A DNA stretch of 64,000 nucleotides from NCBI RefSeq assembly GCF_021390435.2, contig NZ_JAJVCN010000002.1, positions 1,612,001 through 1,676,000 on the forward strand. The letters are read 5' to 3'. The translations under genes and the position numbers were made by a program. The stretch is from Kibdelosporangium philippinense (GTDB taxonomy: Bacteria > Actinomycetota > Actinomycetes > Mycobacteriales > Pseudonocardiaceae). Below are positions 33,101 through 48,100 of this stretch, piece after piece. The notes under the pieces were generated by a model. That model saw only the letters and a list, made by a program, of their open reading frames with translations, did not search any database and was not told where the DNA came from. Each line of letters opens with the position of its first letter. Within the stretch, counting starts at the first letter, position 1.

Positions 33101-36100
33101 GCAGGCCCCTGGCCGCCCGCTGGCCGTGGTCCGGGCGATCGCCAATGAGTTGCCTGTGCTTCAAGAGATCGCGGACGAGATCCGCCCGTCGCTACCGGAC
33201 ACGCTTTCGCCCACTGAGGTGGATATGCGGTTCGTACAGGCGGAGGCCATGTTCTGGAGCGCGTTCACCGGGACGGCTGAAGAACTTGAGCTGGTGCTGG
33301 ACCGGGCCGCCGCCGTGGTTGAGTCTGTGTTCGCCACGCCCCAAGGGCCCGTGCGACAGCGTCGTTTCGAAGGCGTCAAGTACGTCGCCGCGCTACACAT
33401 CGTGGCCAACGAGTCGTCGATTTCAGCCGCCGTGACGGCAGTGCGTGAGATAGCTGAGCAACTGCGTGCGATCACCGACGATTCGACCCTGGCCTCGTCG
33501 CGACCGGGCTGGGACCTGTTCGTGGAGAATCTTGCCAAGGTCGACGAATGGCGCGCCATATTCGCGAGCGCTGCCGGGGTCAGCTCGGTCGATCACACCA
33601 GTTTGGACGACGCCTTGCTGTATGAGGCAGGCAGACTCACAGACGAGGTTTACGGTCGTCCGCTTGACTCCCGTCAAGCCGAGAACGCCGACAATGTGGC
33701 CTGGCGGCGGTATGACCGGGTCCGATCTTTGGTGGAGCAGGATCTGCTTGCCGTGTCGAGAGGGGGACAGCTCGACCCGGCGGCTCGGGCACGGGAAGTC
33801 CGCGCGGACTTCGATGCCTTCGATTATTGGGCCGCTCTGACGGATCGTCTCTATGCCGACGTGCAGCAGTGGGATCCCGAACTGGTCGCGTCACTTCGGC
33901 CAAGGGCCATGGAGATTGTCGGCCAATTCCTGGATCCGGAGATCACCGAGGACGAGGACTCTGAGGACGGGCAGCGGTTCCGGGGACTCTTCGCGTTGGC
34001 GATGCACGACGTGCGGAACTCGGGCGAGCCTGCCGTCGGCGACGCGCCTGTGAACAGCCGGCTTGAGACCAAGTGGCTCGCCGACGACATGGCGAAGATC
34101 GATCGGTGGCAGACCGAAACCGAGTTGGCCACGTCCACCTACCGCAGGCTGACGGAACGGGGCTGGTTGCAGGGACTCACGATTCAGGCGCGGGGACTGG
34201 TGGACTTCGTATACGGCGGACCACCGGGCTTGCAAGAGGGCGAGGACGTCGGCGAGGATGAAGCATGGCGCCGCTATCGCGGCAGCATGCACGTGGTTAT
34301 GCTGGATCTCCTCGACTCTTGGCTTGGGCAGGGGGTCGATCCGACCGCGAGGGTGCGCCAGATTCGGGAAGACCTGAGTCGCTTCGACCAGCTGACACCT
34401 GAGTTGGAGCGGATGCACGATGACTTGACGAAGCTGGACCCGGCCGTCGCCGAGCATTTGTCGCGACCGTTCCATGAGGAAGAGCGACGACGGCGCCGTA
34501 TCTTCCTGTCCCCGGGGCGGAAGTCACCAGGACAGTGGCGGCAGTTCGTTGGGCACTTGGCATCGGTCATGTACGACGCGCGGGAGGCCGAAGGCAGCGC
34601 CAGATCAGAGCTGCGCGACAGGGCACTGAGTGTCGATGCGGATCTTGCCGGGTTCGCCGCTTGGGACCAGCTGTTCACGCACGCTGAGTCCGTACATCTT
34701 CGGCTGACGGACGAATCGATGCCCCACGTCCTGCTGCGTGATGCACAGGAGATGGTGGACGAGGAATGGGGCGAATCGGCCGATTCGCGTCATGACAAGG
34801 TCATATATCTGGTCGCCATGGATCTGCTGGCGAAACAGCTGGACGAAGAGCGCGATCCAGCGGCGCGAGTACGTGAGTTCCGGGAGGACCTGACACGTTT
34901 CGAATGGCTGGTCGGGCAGGGGGAACAACTCTACAGTCAGCTGAGGGACTGGGATTCGGAGCTGACTCAGCGGCTCGAGCCGCAGGCCCGCGCCATGGTG
35001 AATCGGTTCCTTGACCCGCAGACCACGCGGCTCGACAACGAGGAGCACGAACGCAGGTATCGTGCGTTGTTCGGGTTGGCGATGCACGAGTTGCGGTATG
35101 CGGACGAAACCGGATCGATAGCGAACTCCGAGGTGCCGCCGCGGACTCCGGTTCGACAAGAGTCCGAACAGGACTCGGCTGGGGGAGCGCCGTCGCCGGT
35201 GGTCGAACCTCATCCCGAACCAGCCGGGATCGTCGACGATGGTTACGGGCGCGTGCCACGTCAACGATCCGCGTTGGAATGGCAGCAGCAGTTCGACGCG
35301 GCCTTCGCGGCTCTGCGGGACGTGCCCGTCAGTGCCTCGATGGACACGGCCGCGCGCCAGGAGTTGGAAGAGTACTTCGAGCCGCCGGAAAATCCCGAGA
35401 CTGACCTGGAGTACCAAGGCGCGTTGGCTGTCTTGCGCTGGCAGAACGTTCGCAACGAGCATCTCGGCGGATATCCCGCGAGGGCGCTGCTCGCCAAGAC
35501 CATCGCGAAAGACCTCGGGCGCTTGCAAAGGCCGTTCATCCCCGCCGCGCCTGCACGGGTGTTGTCGGAATGGACGAACGCCGAAGACTGGACGCGGCAG
35601 TTCGCGCTGAACCGCCCCGCTGATCTGAACGACACCCTCACGACGGGTTTCCAGGCGGCGTCCGCGGAGTTCCTCGACAACCCGGAGGCGCTGTCGATCA
35701 AGCTCGACGCCGATCACTACTACGCGATGCGTCGTGCGCTGGTCAGCAATGCCAGCTTCACCGACTTGGCACCCGCCCGGATCCGGCCGCGTGTCCGCCT
35801 GCCTCGCGTGATCGCTGACATCGCGAGCGTGCGCGTCCTCGGCAAGCCACTGATGGTCGACCGGCTCGCTCCGACCAAGGGAATCCTGCGCAGAACCGCC
35901 AATGGGACAGTCCAGCAGGACACCGAGCTGACCGCGGCGGACCGGCGGTTGCTGGTCAACGAGATCTTTGACCAATCGCGTGCTGAGCTGGCAGCCAGCG
36001 TGAACACAATGGAGAGGCTGGTCGCGATCGCACGGCCGGTTCTCATCCTGAACACGGTCGGCGTCTTCGGTGACATCGACGCTGAGGTGAACCTCCAGCT

Positions 36101-39100
36101 CCTGCTTCAGCACCTGCTGCTGCGCAATGGATTGCAGCCGGTGACCGAGGTCGGCACCCTGTTCGACGGCTCGCATTCCCTTGCCGAGATCGCCGAGCAC
36201 CTGGAAAGCAGGCAGCGACTCCAGTTCCACGCCGTCACGGCGTCGGAGACGGGCGTTTCCGCCGAGCCGACCACGGTCTCACCTGAACAGGAGGCTGATG
36301 AGGACCGGATCAGGATCACGGTTCTCGGCCCGGGCCCCGAGCCCAGTCTCGCTGAATCTCGGCAGGACGTGGATGACAGTTCGCGACCCGCCACCACAGT
36401 CGAGGACAAATTCGCCGACATCACGCGATCGCTGGGGCAGCCGTCGGTGACCGAGGACGGAACTCCGGGGCATCAAGCGTTGCGGGACTTCATCAGCGCG
36501 GCCAGCATCTCGAATGGGCTGTCCACGATGGTGGACGGATGGGTTTCTTCACCTGACCTGCTCAGTGCGGACGGCAGGACGGTCAGCGCGGTGCGGATGA
36601 CCGCGGCCATCACCGGGGGACGCCTGCTCAGCACTTCTCCAGGCTTCGGTATGTACCAAGTTCAGGCAACTGCTCGGGTCAGTACGCCAACCGGCACGGA
36701 GGTGCCGATCGACGTCACTGTCGTGACGGAGCTGACGTCCATCCAAGCGGCCCGGTACGGGCTGCCAGTGCCGCAACAGCCCACCCCGCAACCGTCTGCA
36801 GCGCAGGAAACGGCCGGCCACCAGCTTCATCTGACGCCCTACCTGAGCGAGGCGCTGCACAGCGGCGAGGCACAAACCGTCAGTGTTGATCTGGCCGGCC
36901 TGCGACAGCAGGTGGAGTCCTTCCTGACCGGCAGGGAAGACCTGCGGGACTTCCTGCCGGACTGGCAGGCGGGTGACCGTGTCCGTGACAGGGCGGAATT
37001 CCAGCTCATGATGGCGAACCAACGTGCGTTGGAACGGGCCTTCGACGCACGGGCCGGCCTCGGCCGGATGTTGACGCACGGTGTGTCAGTCCGTCTCAAG
37101 CGAAAGGGTCTGCTGAGCAACGACTACGTGACAGTGCGGGTGAAGGCGGCACTGCGCGACGAGAAGTACGCCGGCGGATCGGACGGCAGGCACCGGTTCT
37201 CCGGTGAGCTGGACTACGACGTCACCATCGAGCGCTCTTCCCGGCCCCGCAGGCGGATCCGGCAGATTCTCGGCGATCTGAACGCGCTCTCGCCCGTCAC
37301 GATGGCCAGGACTCGTGGTAGTTCAGCCGAGCCAGCAGACGTCCATGCTCTTTCACCGAGGAGTGGGCGAGTCGAGCTCCTCGCGTCATACCTCGCAGTG
37401 TTCGACAGGCCGATGGACGGCCACCGTCCTGGCCCCGCTCAGCGTGGACCGCTGCCCTACGGACACACCGGCCTTGACGCCCTGATGGCACAGCCCAAAC
37501 CAGCGGAGGCGGTGACCACATGGGATCGAGTCGAGGCCATTGTCGGATTCGACCACATCCACGCGGCCGCCCTTGCCACCCTCGAACGTGCTTCGCTTGG
37601 CACAGATTCCCTTACGCACGAGGACACTCCCGCTCGGGCGGCTATCGACGCACTGTTCACCCGGGAGAACTTCGCGCAACTCGTGCGCGCGGGAGTGCAG
37701 GTGAAGAACCTGCGTTCGAATGTGACCTCAGGCGCGGTGGGAGCCCGAGCGCGGCTGGTGAACCCCAGGATTGTCGCGGCCGGTGATTCTGGCGGTTTGC
37801 TGGTACAGGCGGACGTGCTGGTCGACATCGTTGCCGAGACCAACCACATTGGACAGTCGCATTCGGAGTCGGACCGGCTCGTACTGCCTGGCGCGGCTTT
37901 CCTGACTGTCAGCGAACAGCAGGCGCGGACCATCGGTACGCCGCCACTGATGCCGCCGCTGCCAGCACGAACGCCGCACTGGCCTGGTCTCAGCCTGACA
38001 TCGCCACTGCACAACCAGCCTGGCGCGCCGCGCTCGATCGGCCGGGGGACATATGAGCAATTGCCTGATCTTTCAGGCCTGGTGACTTTCCTTCGGGCGG
38101 GCTACATATCGGACGCGGAACGGCATGCCGCACGGACGACCTTACGACAGCTGCACAGCGAAACCTCAGCCCTAGCCGCGAAACAGCTGATGGACAGCGC
38201 GTTCGACGGCGGCGCGGCATTGGCTGGCGGCCGGTTTGTCCTGCATGCCAAGGCGGGGGAGACGACGTTCGATTCGGTCAGCAACGACGGTCCGGCCGTT
38301 GTCGCGCGATTCCGGACGCAGGTTGACTTCGAACTCGTCGCGGTGTCGCCCGACGGCATGACGGAGTCGGCTCCCCCGCTTGTCCAGCAGTCCGTCCAGT
38401 ACCGATCGATGGCTGATGACCATAGTTCTGTCGAGAACGCGCACAGTGGATTCCCGCACGAGATCGTCGTGAGCACGGATGTCCGCAAGGCGTGGAAGTC
38501 CAACAGTGTTCACCTACCCGACGGGGTGATCACCGAGACGGTGCACGGTGTCGACGCGCTACGCAAGGCCATCGCGTCGTCGTTGCGGGACACTGGCCTG
38601 CTGGTGGACCCGGCAGAGAGTATCGACGCGGAGAGCCTGCGGACCAGCCTGCCGCAGATGCTCCGAGCCGGCCACCCACTGTCCGATCTTCCGGTACAGG
38701 TGCATGCACGGCTGCGAGCGCCCGAGCTCGGCGGGATGTCCGATACCGCGTGGTCGTCCGGCCGATCGGCGCTCGTGCGCTATGACGTCGACTATCGCGT
38801 TGAGACCAGGCGCGTTGACGGCCGGCAAACGGTTGTCGAGGTGACGGTCCCGGCATCCGCGGCGATCCGGGTTGACGCTCGTGACGTGGGTCTGGCACTG
38901 AACCGGCCCGAGATCGACCTCTCAGGCGTCGAACAGGCACAGGACAGTGTCCGGCAGGCCGAGAAGCGGTGGCGTGACAAGGAAGCTCAGCTCACGAGAG
39001 CACGTCACGCCGTTCACTCGACGTGGCGCAATTTCCTTTCGCGCATCGGTGCGGCCCGCAACGACGTAGCCGAAGCGAAGCGAGAACTGGACGACGCCAA

Positions 39101-42100
39101 CTACGACTTGGCTGAGCGCGTCCGCGTGCTCGCCGAGCACAAGGCGCGGCAAGAGGCACTGCAAGCGCGATTGGCTGAAGATGACTGGCCCGTTTGGGCA
39201 GGCGGTAACCAGGAGTACATCTCCTCACTGCGGGAACAGGTGGCCGAGACCGGTCGGCTTGCGGATCTGCAGGCGGACGTGGTGCGAAAAGCTGAGGACA
39301 GGGCGGCGGAAGCCCAACGACAGCACAACCGTGCCGATGGGGCAGCTCGCAATCTGCAGGCGCGGCTGGACGCGGACAAGACTGACTTCCACTACCGGCT
39401 GACCAACGCCGACGAGGCACGTGCGGCTTGGTGGGAGGCGAAAACCCGGCTCGACCGGACTGTCGCTGCCGTCAACCGGGGAATTCAGCACGCGTCGCCG
39501 TACCGCGAAACAACACTGGAGCAAGCGGCAGATGCTGTCGCTGTGGCTGCCGAGGATGAGCTCGGGCGGTGGCGGCAGTACTCGGCGCAACGAGCGGACT
39601 ACCACCGGCGCGCTGCTGGCGACGCACTGGCGTCGCGACAAGACGTGGTGCCCGACATCGCCGCGATGCACCGTCTGATGGAGTTGTTCCACAACGAGTT
39701 CCCGGAACTGGCCGGTGCGCTGAACCGGTCGTCTGTGTACGCCGATCTGCTACCACTGGTGCAGGTCATCTTGGACCCCAACGCCACCAACGTCACCGAC
39801 GCCCAGACGGAGGAGCTTGCCGCGTTGGCGTTGCGAGCCGCGGAGCGCGGGACGGTTTCGGTCGATGGTGTACGACATGTCCAGGCGATGGACGACCTGC
39901 GGCAGCGACTGCACTTGACCGATGAGCAGGTCGACCAACTCCAGGCCGACCTGTCGGCCGAGAGCGGCGATCACGCGTTGCAGACCAAGGCGCTGTACAA
40001 CGACAATCCCGATTCGTGGCAGCACCTCTCGATGAAGCAAGTCCACCGGCTGCTGACCATCGTGCGGGCGAAATACCCTCAGCACACTGGGGAACTCAGT
40101 GGAACAGATCCCCGTGCGGCACTGTTGCCGCTGATCACCGACGTGTCCGACCCAGCGGCCAATCGGGTCACCGACGACCACATCCAGCGTTTGGTGCAAG
40201 CCGTCACCATGCTGGACGCCAAAACGGTGAAGGTCACGCGAAAGCGGCTGACCAAGTACTTCAAGTCGGCGGCAACGCGGCAGTCCGGTGTGGACGGTGT
40301 GCCGAACCGGCAGAACGAGGTCCTCGAACTGGAGTCGCGCTTCCAAGGCATCACTCGCGCCACAGCCGAGCTCTTGATGACGGCGAGGCGCGCGTACTAC
40401 GGCGATGCGCGCAGCCGCGGATTCACCAGTGTCGAGGACTACCAGTCAATGATGCTGGAGTTGCTTGGCCAGAACGTGGTCACAGAGCAGAGCCTGCTCG
40501 AGTTGGCGGACCTCGCCAGGCGCGCACAGAACCTGGACAAGCTTTCTTCCGAGATAACCAGGAAGAAGTTGATCCGGGCCGCGATCGCCACCCACTGGTA
40601 CGACGGCACTCGCCCGGCCAGGCCGGACCCGGTCGAAGACGGTGCGCCTGATCATGGCGGGCTGGTACCTGGCCTGCAGTACGCCAACCAGCCGACCAGC
40701 CTGGCCGAGCTGACCACGTGGCTCAACGGGATCATCCCCGGTGACGCCAAGATCAGCGAAGCTGAACTCGGCAACAAACTCGTGTGGTCGTTCACAGCCG
40801 CCCTTGACGAGGGCATGGAGCTGGAGGTCACCACCGACGCGGGCAAGTTCACCATCGAGCTGACCGCCATGGTCCCCGACCGGCCGACGCACAACACGAC
40901 TGCCAGCGTGCCGGAAGGCAAGCTGGAGCAACGGATCAACAACATCGGGGTGGACATCGCCCGTGGCAGATCACGAGCGACCACCGTGTACGGGGATCTC
41001 GGGTTGACCGCTCGCTTCGGCCTTGGCCCGTTCGCGTCGTTGAGCGGGACGCTGACCGGTGGCGTGTCGGTGACCAAGAACGTGGCCCACAGCGCCAGCT
41101 CCGCCGTAGGCCGCTACATGTACCTCAAACCGGACGACAAGGTCGCGATGCTTGACGTCCCTGTGCGGTGGTCGGCACGGATCAACGAACCGGCATCCGG
41201 ACGGTGGAAAGACTTCACCTTCGCCGACAAGGACGGTAATCCCCGCAAGGAAACCATGTCCGCGCTGGTGCCAAAGCACCTGCTGCCCACCAATGACCCG
41301 AACCTGCGGCAGGTGACCCGGCCGGATGATCTGCCTTTGTTCCGAGGACACATCGGCGTCGAACTGGTCCGCGGTGTCGACCGGATGCGCGCGGCCATCC
41401 GTGAGTTGATCGGGGAAGACAACTACCGGTTCTGGGAGGAGCAGATCAAGCTCTTCCTGAGCAACGACAGGGTCGGGTCGATACTGGCCGACGCACACAA
41501 TCCAGGCCGCGGCTGGCAGGAGGTTCCCAGGCTGTCACTGCGCAAGGACGGCCGGTACCTGAACATCGCGTTGACGGCTGTGGCGAACTCGCTTGAGGAC
41601 ATCGGAATACCGACAGAGAACGTCAAGTTCGACCAGCTCAGCCAGACGGTCTACCGCACATCCGCGACCAGGGAGACCAGGATCGGTGGCCGCTTCAACA
41701 CCACCGGTCGCCTCAGGGTTCTGCTCAGCGTGCTCGATGCCGCTGTGCGATACGCACAGACCCGGTTTGGCAGCACGCCTTCTACCCGAGGCCAGACAGG
41801 GTGGCTGCTCAGAGCGATGCGAGCCGCTGACGAAACCAAGGTAGTGAAGGTCAACTCCGATTTCACCCTTGAGGCTGACTGGGGCCGGGACGACAAGGCC
41901 GCGCTGTTGACCGGCGGGCGGAAGGATTCCCTTCCGCACAAAATCAGCAGTCTGGTGAGGCGCGGGCAGGACACGCGGGAGACGTCGCGCGGCGAAGCAG
42001 AAGGCGAAGAGCCAAAAGGTTCAGGTTACCACGGCACAACGACGGTCAAGGGATTCGCCCACGTACGAGTCCGCACCAGCGAGTTCACTGAGCAAGCGGA

Positions 42101-45100
42101 ATCGTCCGGAGTGGACAACGCGGGCAAGAAGGCCGGCCCGTCTGCGGATGACAAGGCCGCTCAACCGAAGAGAGTTTGGTGGTCGCCTCAGCTGAACGCC
42201 GACAACGGCATCGGTCACGGCACGGTCAAGGACCTGACCGGTGTGGACGAACTCTACAACCAGGTCGTGACGCGCATGGTCGAGCGCGAGCTGCTTCCGA
42301 TCGAGGCCCTTGGTACCGCTCAGCAGAGTCCATGGCAGAAGCTGCAGGCAATGTCACCCACCGGGGTCGAGCTGAACAAGCCGGGGGTGCTGTACAGCAA
42401 TTGGCGCATGGTGGTCGAGCAGCTGTCAGCCACGTACCTGACCCGGCGGATCGACGACTTGATGGGTGGTGCTCTCGGCCAACCTGGTGTGCCGCTGGTG
42501 TTCCGTTACGAGTCCGGCAATGAAGTGACAATCGGCTTGTCGGCGAAGGTCACCGGAACCGGTGAGTTCCAACGGAGCGACCATCCGATGCCGGTCAACG
42601 TATTCATCCAGCTTGACCAGCTTTCGTCGCGCCGTATGGACGCTGTGACGCATGTGGGCGGCGTTGAACTGGGCACTACCGGAGACGCTGACGCCGACGA
42701 GGACGGCCCATCGGCCACCGACCAACCATTCGGTGGCGTTGGCGGTGGCACGTATGGCACTCGCAGGCAGAACCACACTGGTGAGACGTCTTCCTCGTCG
42801 ATCATGGCGTACGCCCGCACCGAAGGCCCGACTTCGCTGTTCGACCTGCCTGTCAGTTACACGTGGACAGAGCACGACGGTGGCACGGATGTCGTTCACC
42901 GGCCGATCGACGGGCACGTGCGGGTGTGGCAGGCGGACACGCTTAGCGACCGCGCACCGCACAAGGCTGCTGGGCCGCTGGGAAGCCTTCCGCCTGATGC
43001 CACGTCACCGTTGGTCGGCATGGTGGCTCGCGCGCCGATTGCCGTGCGAGGCATGGCTCTGCTGCAGCAGGCATTGATCAATGAGATGTCTGGTTCACCG
43101 GATAGGATGATCAATGACGGCGGAGACACCGAACCCAGCGCGCCGCCGGACCCGCGAGTTGTCGAACAGCTGAACCTCGGGGTGAAGGTTCACAACCCGC
43201 CCGAAGCCCAGGCCCAGGAACGGCTTCGTATTCAGAACAACGTGTGGTCGGGGGTCACCACAACCGCCTACCAGACGAACCTGACGCGGATTCTCGCCTC
43301 AGGTGCGGCGATTCACATCGGTCCGCAGAACGGCACGCTCAAGGCGATTCCGGTCGGCAAGCCGCAGATCCTCAAGGCGTTGGAGGGCACGGGGAAAAAC
43401 CTCTACAGCGAGTTCATGCAGGAGGTGCAGGCCGGCATGGACTGGGAGCAGGACGACAGTTCGAACTGGGGATACCGCGCCAATGGCGGTTATCGCACTG
43501 GCCAGACGCGCGACCACGCCGATGGGACGTTCGGCCAGTCGTGGGGCAGCGGCGAAAGTGAGGGCGGTGGGCGTACCGAGGGATTGTTCCGGTCGCTGAG
43601 CGACACCGAGGACATGTACGTGGTCCGGACGGCTGTCCAGAACACCGTGACGTTGCAGGACGGTACACAGGTGACCACGCCTGGCGAAGTGGTTCTGTTC
43701 GTCTCGAAGACCGATGTGCTCGCAGGAGATCGCTCTTCCTTCGACGACCCGCACGGACTGCTCGCCAATGCGTCTACAAAGGACGCCGAGGTGGTCAGGA
43801 AGGCCCCGTGGAGTCTGCGCGACGGCCGGCTGTGGAGCGGGGTATGGGTTGATCCCATCGGTGAAGGACCGTTGGGACGTCAGCTCTCCCACGACGCGCG
43901 GGAACTGGGTGGTGCTGACTTGGAGAACGCGGTCGCACCGTTGCTCACGGGTTTGTCGAGCCGCCTGCCGCAGATGGCCGATGGTGGGCACGGCTGGCAG
44001 CTGAACGCGGCCGGGCGCGACTACCGACTGGTCATCAAAGCGAAGCCGATCGGCGAGGCCAAACACGTTGGCGACTCGAAGGGCGGTGGCCTGAAGCTCT
44101 ACACCCGTGCCAACATCATGCGGCAGGTTCGCAAGCGCAAGAACAAAGCCACCATGCAGAGCGTCGGCGGCGGTCCTGGTTTCGGTATTGCCGAGCAGAC
44201 TCCGGCACCGAACTTCCTGGCGATCTTCAGTCGCCTGCGAACCAAGGAAAAGGGGACTGTCGTCAGCACGAACCTGCTGACCATGGACGGCAACCGGCCG
44301 AAGGGCACGTCCGGGTTCGACCAGGCATTCGAGTTCACCTACACGCTCCGCGAGATCCCGTCCTTGACTGACCTGGCATCCTTCAGGCGGGCCAGGAACG
44401 TCAAGTACGGTGTCGTGCGGGAGAACCGTACGGGGCACTTCCCGACTGATGGCACCACTGTCGGCGACAACCGACCGCACACGTGGCCGGGCAGACCGCC
44501 AAACGAGCTGCCGAGAGATGTTGTCGTCCACGGCGTGCAGGCGCTCGACGCCCTCGACAGGATCGCCCGCGCGGACAAGGCCGGCAGGTCGGTGTCGCCA
44601 GGAAAGCTGAACTCCGAGAAGGACGTTGTGCTCAACCGGGAGACTTTGCTGTCCCGGTTCAGGGAGATGCTGTCCGGCTCAGGCGCGGACTTCACGGCCG
44701 TCCACACTTCCGATGGTCAGGTCAAACTCAGCCGTGGCATGAACGTCAAAGCGAAGCTGGGCCCGGTGCGGCAGATCTATTACGTGCCGCCAGGCGAATT
44801 CGAGCACTACGACCACGGCACGACGAACGTCAGCAACCAGATTGGCGCCAATACCCGGTATGCCTTCGATTTCACGCTGAACGCGCCGATTCCCATCCCC
44901 GACACTGGTGGTGAGGTTCGGCTGGGACCGCGTGCCGGGGTGGGCGTGGATGTCACGTATGGCGTCGACCCGGGGTCCTACACCCGCTCGACTGAGCACC
45001 GTGCTTGGTTGCGTCGTCTGACGGGCGCATACCACTTGTACACGCCTGTTGCGTTCACGGTGACCACAAGTGACGGACGTCCTCAGGTCGTTAACGGCTC

Positions 45101-48100
45101 TGTCGAGTTCGCCGTCACGGAAGATGCGGCCAAGGCCATGGGCATTGCTGCCGATGTCCTGCGTCGCGCCAAGGAAAATCCGGCCTCCAACCCGCCTGCG
45201 AAGGTCGCACCCAAAGAGTCGTCAGGGGCGAAGCGCTACGTAGCCTATGGCCAAGACACAAAGGTACGGTCGATTGATCCTTCGCAGATTCGGATGCAGG
45301 AGTTGCGGGACTCCAGCGGGAGGCGCATCGGTGTTTCCTTCGCGCACAGTGAGACGGAAGCGGTGCGGGAGTTCGCTCGTGCGGACGGCTTCGCAGGCCA
45401 GGGTTTTGTTGTTGACGCGCATGGGAACAACGGCCGGATCCAGGTCTCCGTCGGTGGTGAGAACTGGACGATGGAAGCCGCCAAGGTGGCGCGCATGCTC
45501 ACTGAATCGGACGTTTACCGCCAGTCGATGCTCGACACCCAGAACATCACGCTGTTGGTGTGTGATGCGGAGTCGATGGGTCGTGAGTTCTTCGCGGCGC
45601 TTCCGGGAAGTTTCTCTGGCAAGCTGCGTGCGCCGTCCGGAAAGGTGAGTTACGGGCTTCGTGCCGATGACCGCGGTCGTGAGGTACGGGATCTGACGAT
45701 CGAAGGCGGCCAAGGCTGGCTTGTGTTGTCGTCCGACGGCAACGAGTCACAGGTAGTCGAGCGCCACACGCCCATCGGCAAACCCGTACCAGGCCAGTGG
45801 TTCACCCGTGGGTCAACGCAATTGCCAGTCGACCTCTCGCCGACGGCTGTGCAGCAGCCAGAGCTCATCCGCTCCTACCAGGTTCAGTTCGGCAACGGCG
45901 ACAAGGAACTGGGCCCGGTAAAGCTCGCGCAGCTCGATGACATCGCCCGTGAAATTGCCCGCGTTGCGAGCGAAGGGCGGCCGTTGACGGTCGAGATCGT
46001 CGGCCGTGGCAACGGGAAATCCGGCAAGCAGCGCGCCCAGCGGGCCATGGAAACCGGTGAACAGCGCGCCCGGTATTTGCATCGCGAGCTGGGTCCGAGG
46101 GTGCAGGCGGCAGTGGCCTCGATCCGGCTTCGCAATGTGCCCATCGACATCACGTATCGGTCGGAGGGCCGTGACGAACAACTGACCAAACAGCAGCGTC
46201 GGGAAGCCTCCATCCTGGTGCGTGACCGGATCGCGCCGCCGCCACAGCGAACCGCTCAACCTGTGCAGTCTCCCCAGATCACGGAGGTAAGGACGCGCCG
46301 CGCCGCGCCACAGCAGGGCAACGATGATTGGGACGCTCAACACGTCGGTCGCACGATCCTTGCTCGGCTCGCTCCACCACCCGAACGCTCGCCACGGCGC
46401 CCGGCTCGCTCCCTGACCGATGTGGTCCCGCGTGATCACTGGTACCGGGTGTTCCTCGGTGCGAGGGACGTTGAGACCGCCGAAGAGCGCGCTCTCAGGG
46501 GTCTGGAGGATCCGGGGCTGCTGTACGACCGTCAGGAATCGCCTGGCTTCAAGGCAGCGCTCGAGAGCGTGTACGAATCGATTCTTGAGCGACGTGATAA
46601 AACCAGCAGGGATTTGACCTCCTCACTGTACAAACAACTCCACCACAGCCTCACGCGCAACGTGCAGGGGGAATTCGCGGCACACACTGTCGAGGAGTAC
46701 AGGACTGGCCGGAAGGCCGAGTTCAGTCTGGCAGCGCGCGCTCCTGCCGATGACCTGCTCCGCGAGACTCTGGGTGGACGGCCAGTAGTCGGGTACCCCA
46801 GCCGGGTTGCCCCCAACAGGCAGCCGCTGTTGATAGTGGTGGCCGACAACCAAGGTGAGCTCAGGCTCCAGCGGAACTTCTCCCCGGCACTGCTGGATCA
46901 GTTGATCGATGAGGTGTTCCACAACCTGCGTACGGATCTGAGCGTCGCCCAGGGTGATCGCGATCGTTTGCTGGCGATCGCGCGGGCTGTGCGTAACCTG
47001 CATGTGCTGCACTACTTCAACGATGGCAACGGCAGGTTGAACGTCTACACGATCCTGCCGATGCTGTTGCTGGAACACGGTTTTGACCCAGTTCACCAGT
47101 GGCGGACATCCGATCAGCGGGAAATCGCCATGCTGGTGGCCAATCTCTTCAACGGCGGGTTCTCGCTCGACCAGATCGCCACCGCTTTGTGGGCGTTGCA
47201 GCCGGACTCGATCCGCCAGCGGTATTCCGCGATGCGTCCCGACAGGAGACCGGACACGATCGATCCGGCACATGTGTCGATCACCACTCTGCGAAAATCC
47301 AGGAACAAAATCGTCGGCGCTTCGTTCGTCCAACGCGAGGCTGGTGCGGTAGAAGAATTCGCCAGGGCAGGCGGCTTTGACGGCCGCGGTTTCGTGGTCG
47401 ACGCACACGGCCGCGGCGACATGGTCGAGGTCACGGTCAATGGCCTCGAGAACTGGACGATGGATCCCAGCGAGCTGGCCCGGCTGCTGGCGGACTCCGA
47501 CGGGTACAGCCGATGGATGCGTGACGACATCAGCCTGATGGTGTGTGACGCGGCCACATGGGCCGACCGGTTCATGGCGGCGTTGCCACAGACCTTCCGA
47601 GGCCGCGTGCACGCGCCGAAGGACAGGGTGAACTTCGGCCTCGTCACTGCTGGTGGCGGTCCACCGGTCCGGGATCTGACGATCGACCATGGCAAGGGCT
47701 GGTTGGTGTTGTCGCGCAGCGGTCCTGCGCACGTGAACGAGAAGTCCACGCCTTCGGGCCAGCCGTTGCGAGGCCAGTGGTTCAGCCGGACGGCCAACGT
47801 CCGGTTCGTAGTCAATACGGATGAGCGAAACCAGGCTGGCCCGTCGACCGCTGTGGATACGCCGGACCAGCGGACGGCCGACACCCGACCGGCTCCCGAC
47901 ACGACCGACGAGCTCCTTCGTGCCAAGCGTTTGCGGCCGAAGGCGGTCAAGGTCACTGACGGCGAAGCACTGCGTCACAAGATCCGAGAGCTCACCGGGA
48001 CCGGCCCGAAGGATCCGAACTGGCGCAAGCTGATCGACACCGAGTTCTCCGACGCGAACCTTGCCGCGAAGTTCGGTGCGGCCTTGGAAGGCGGTCACCG

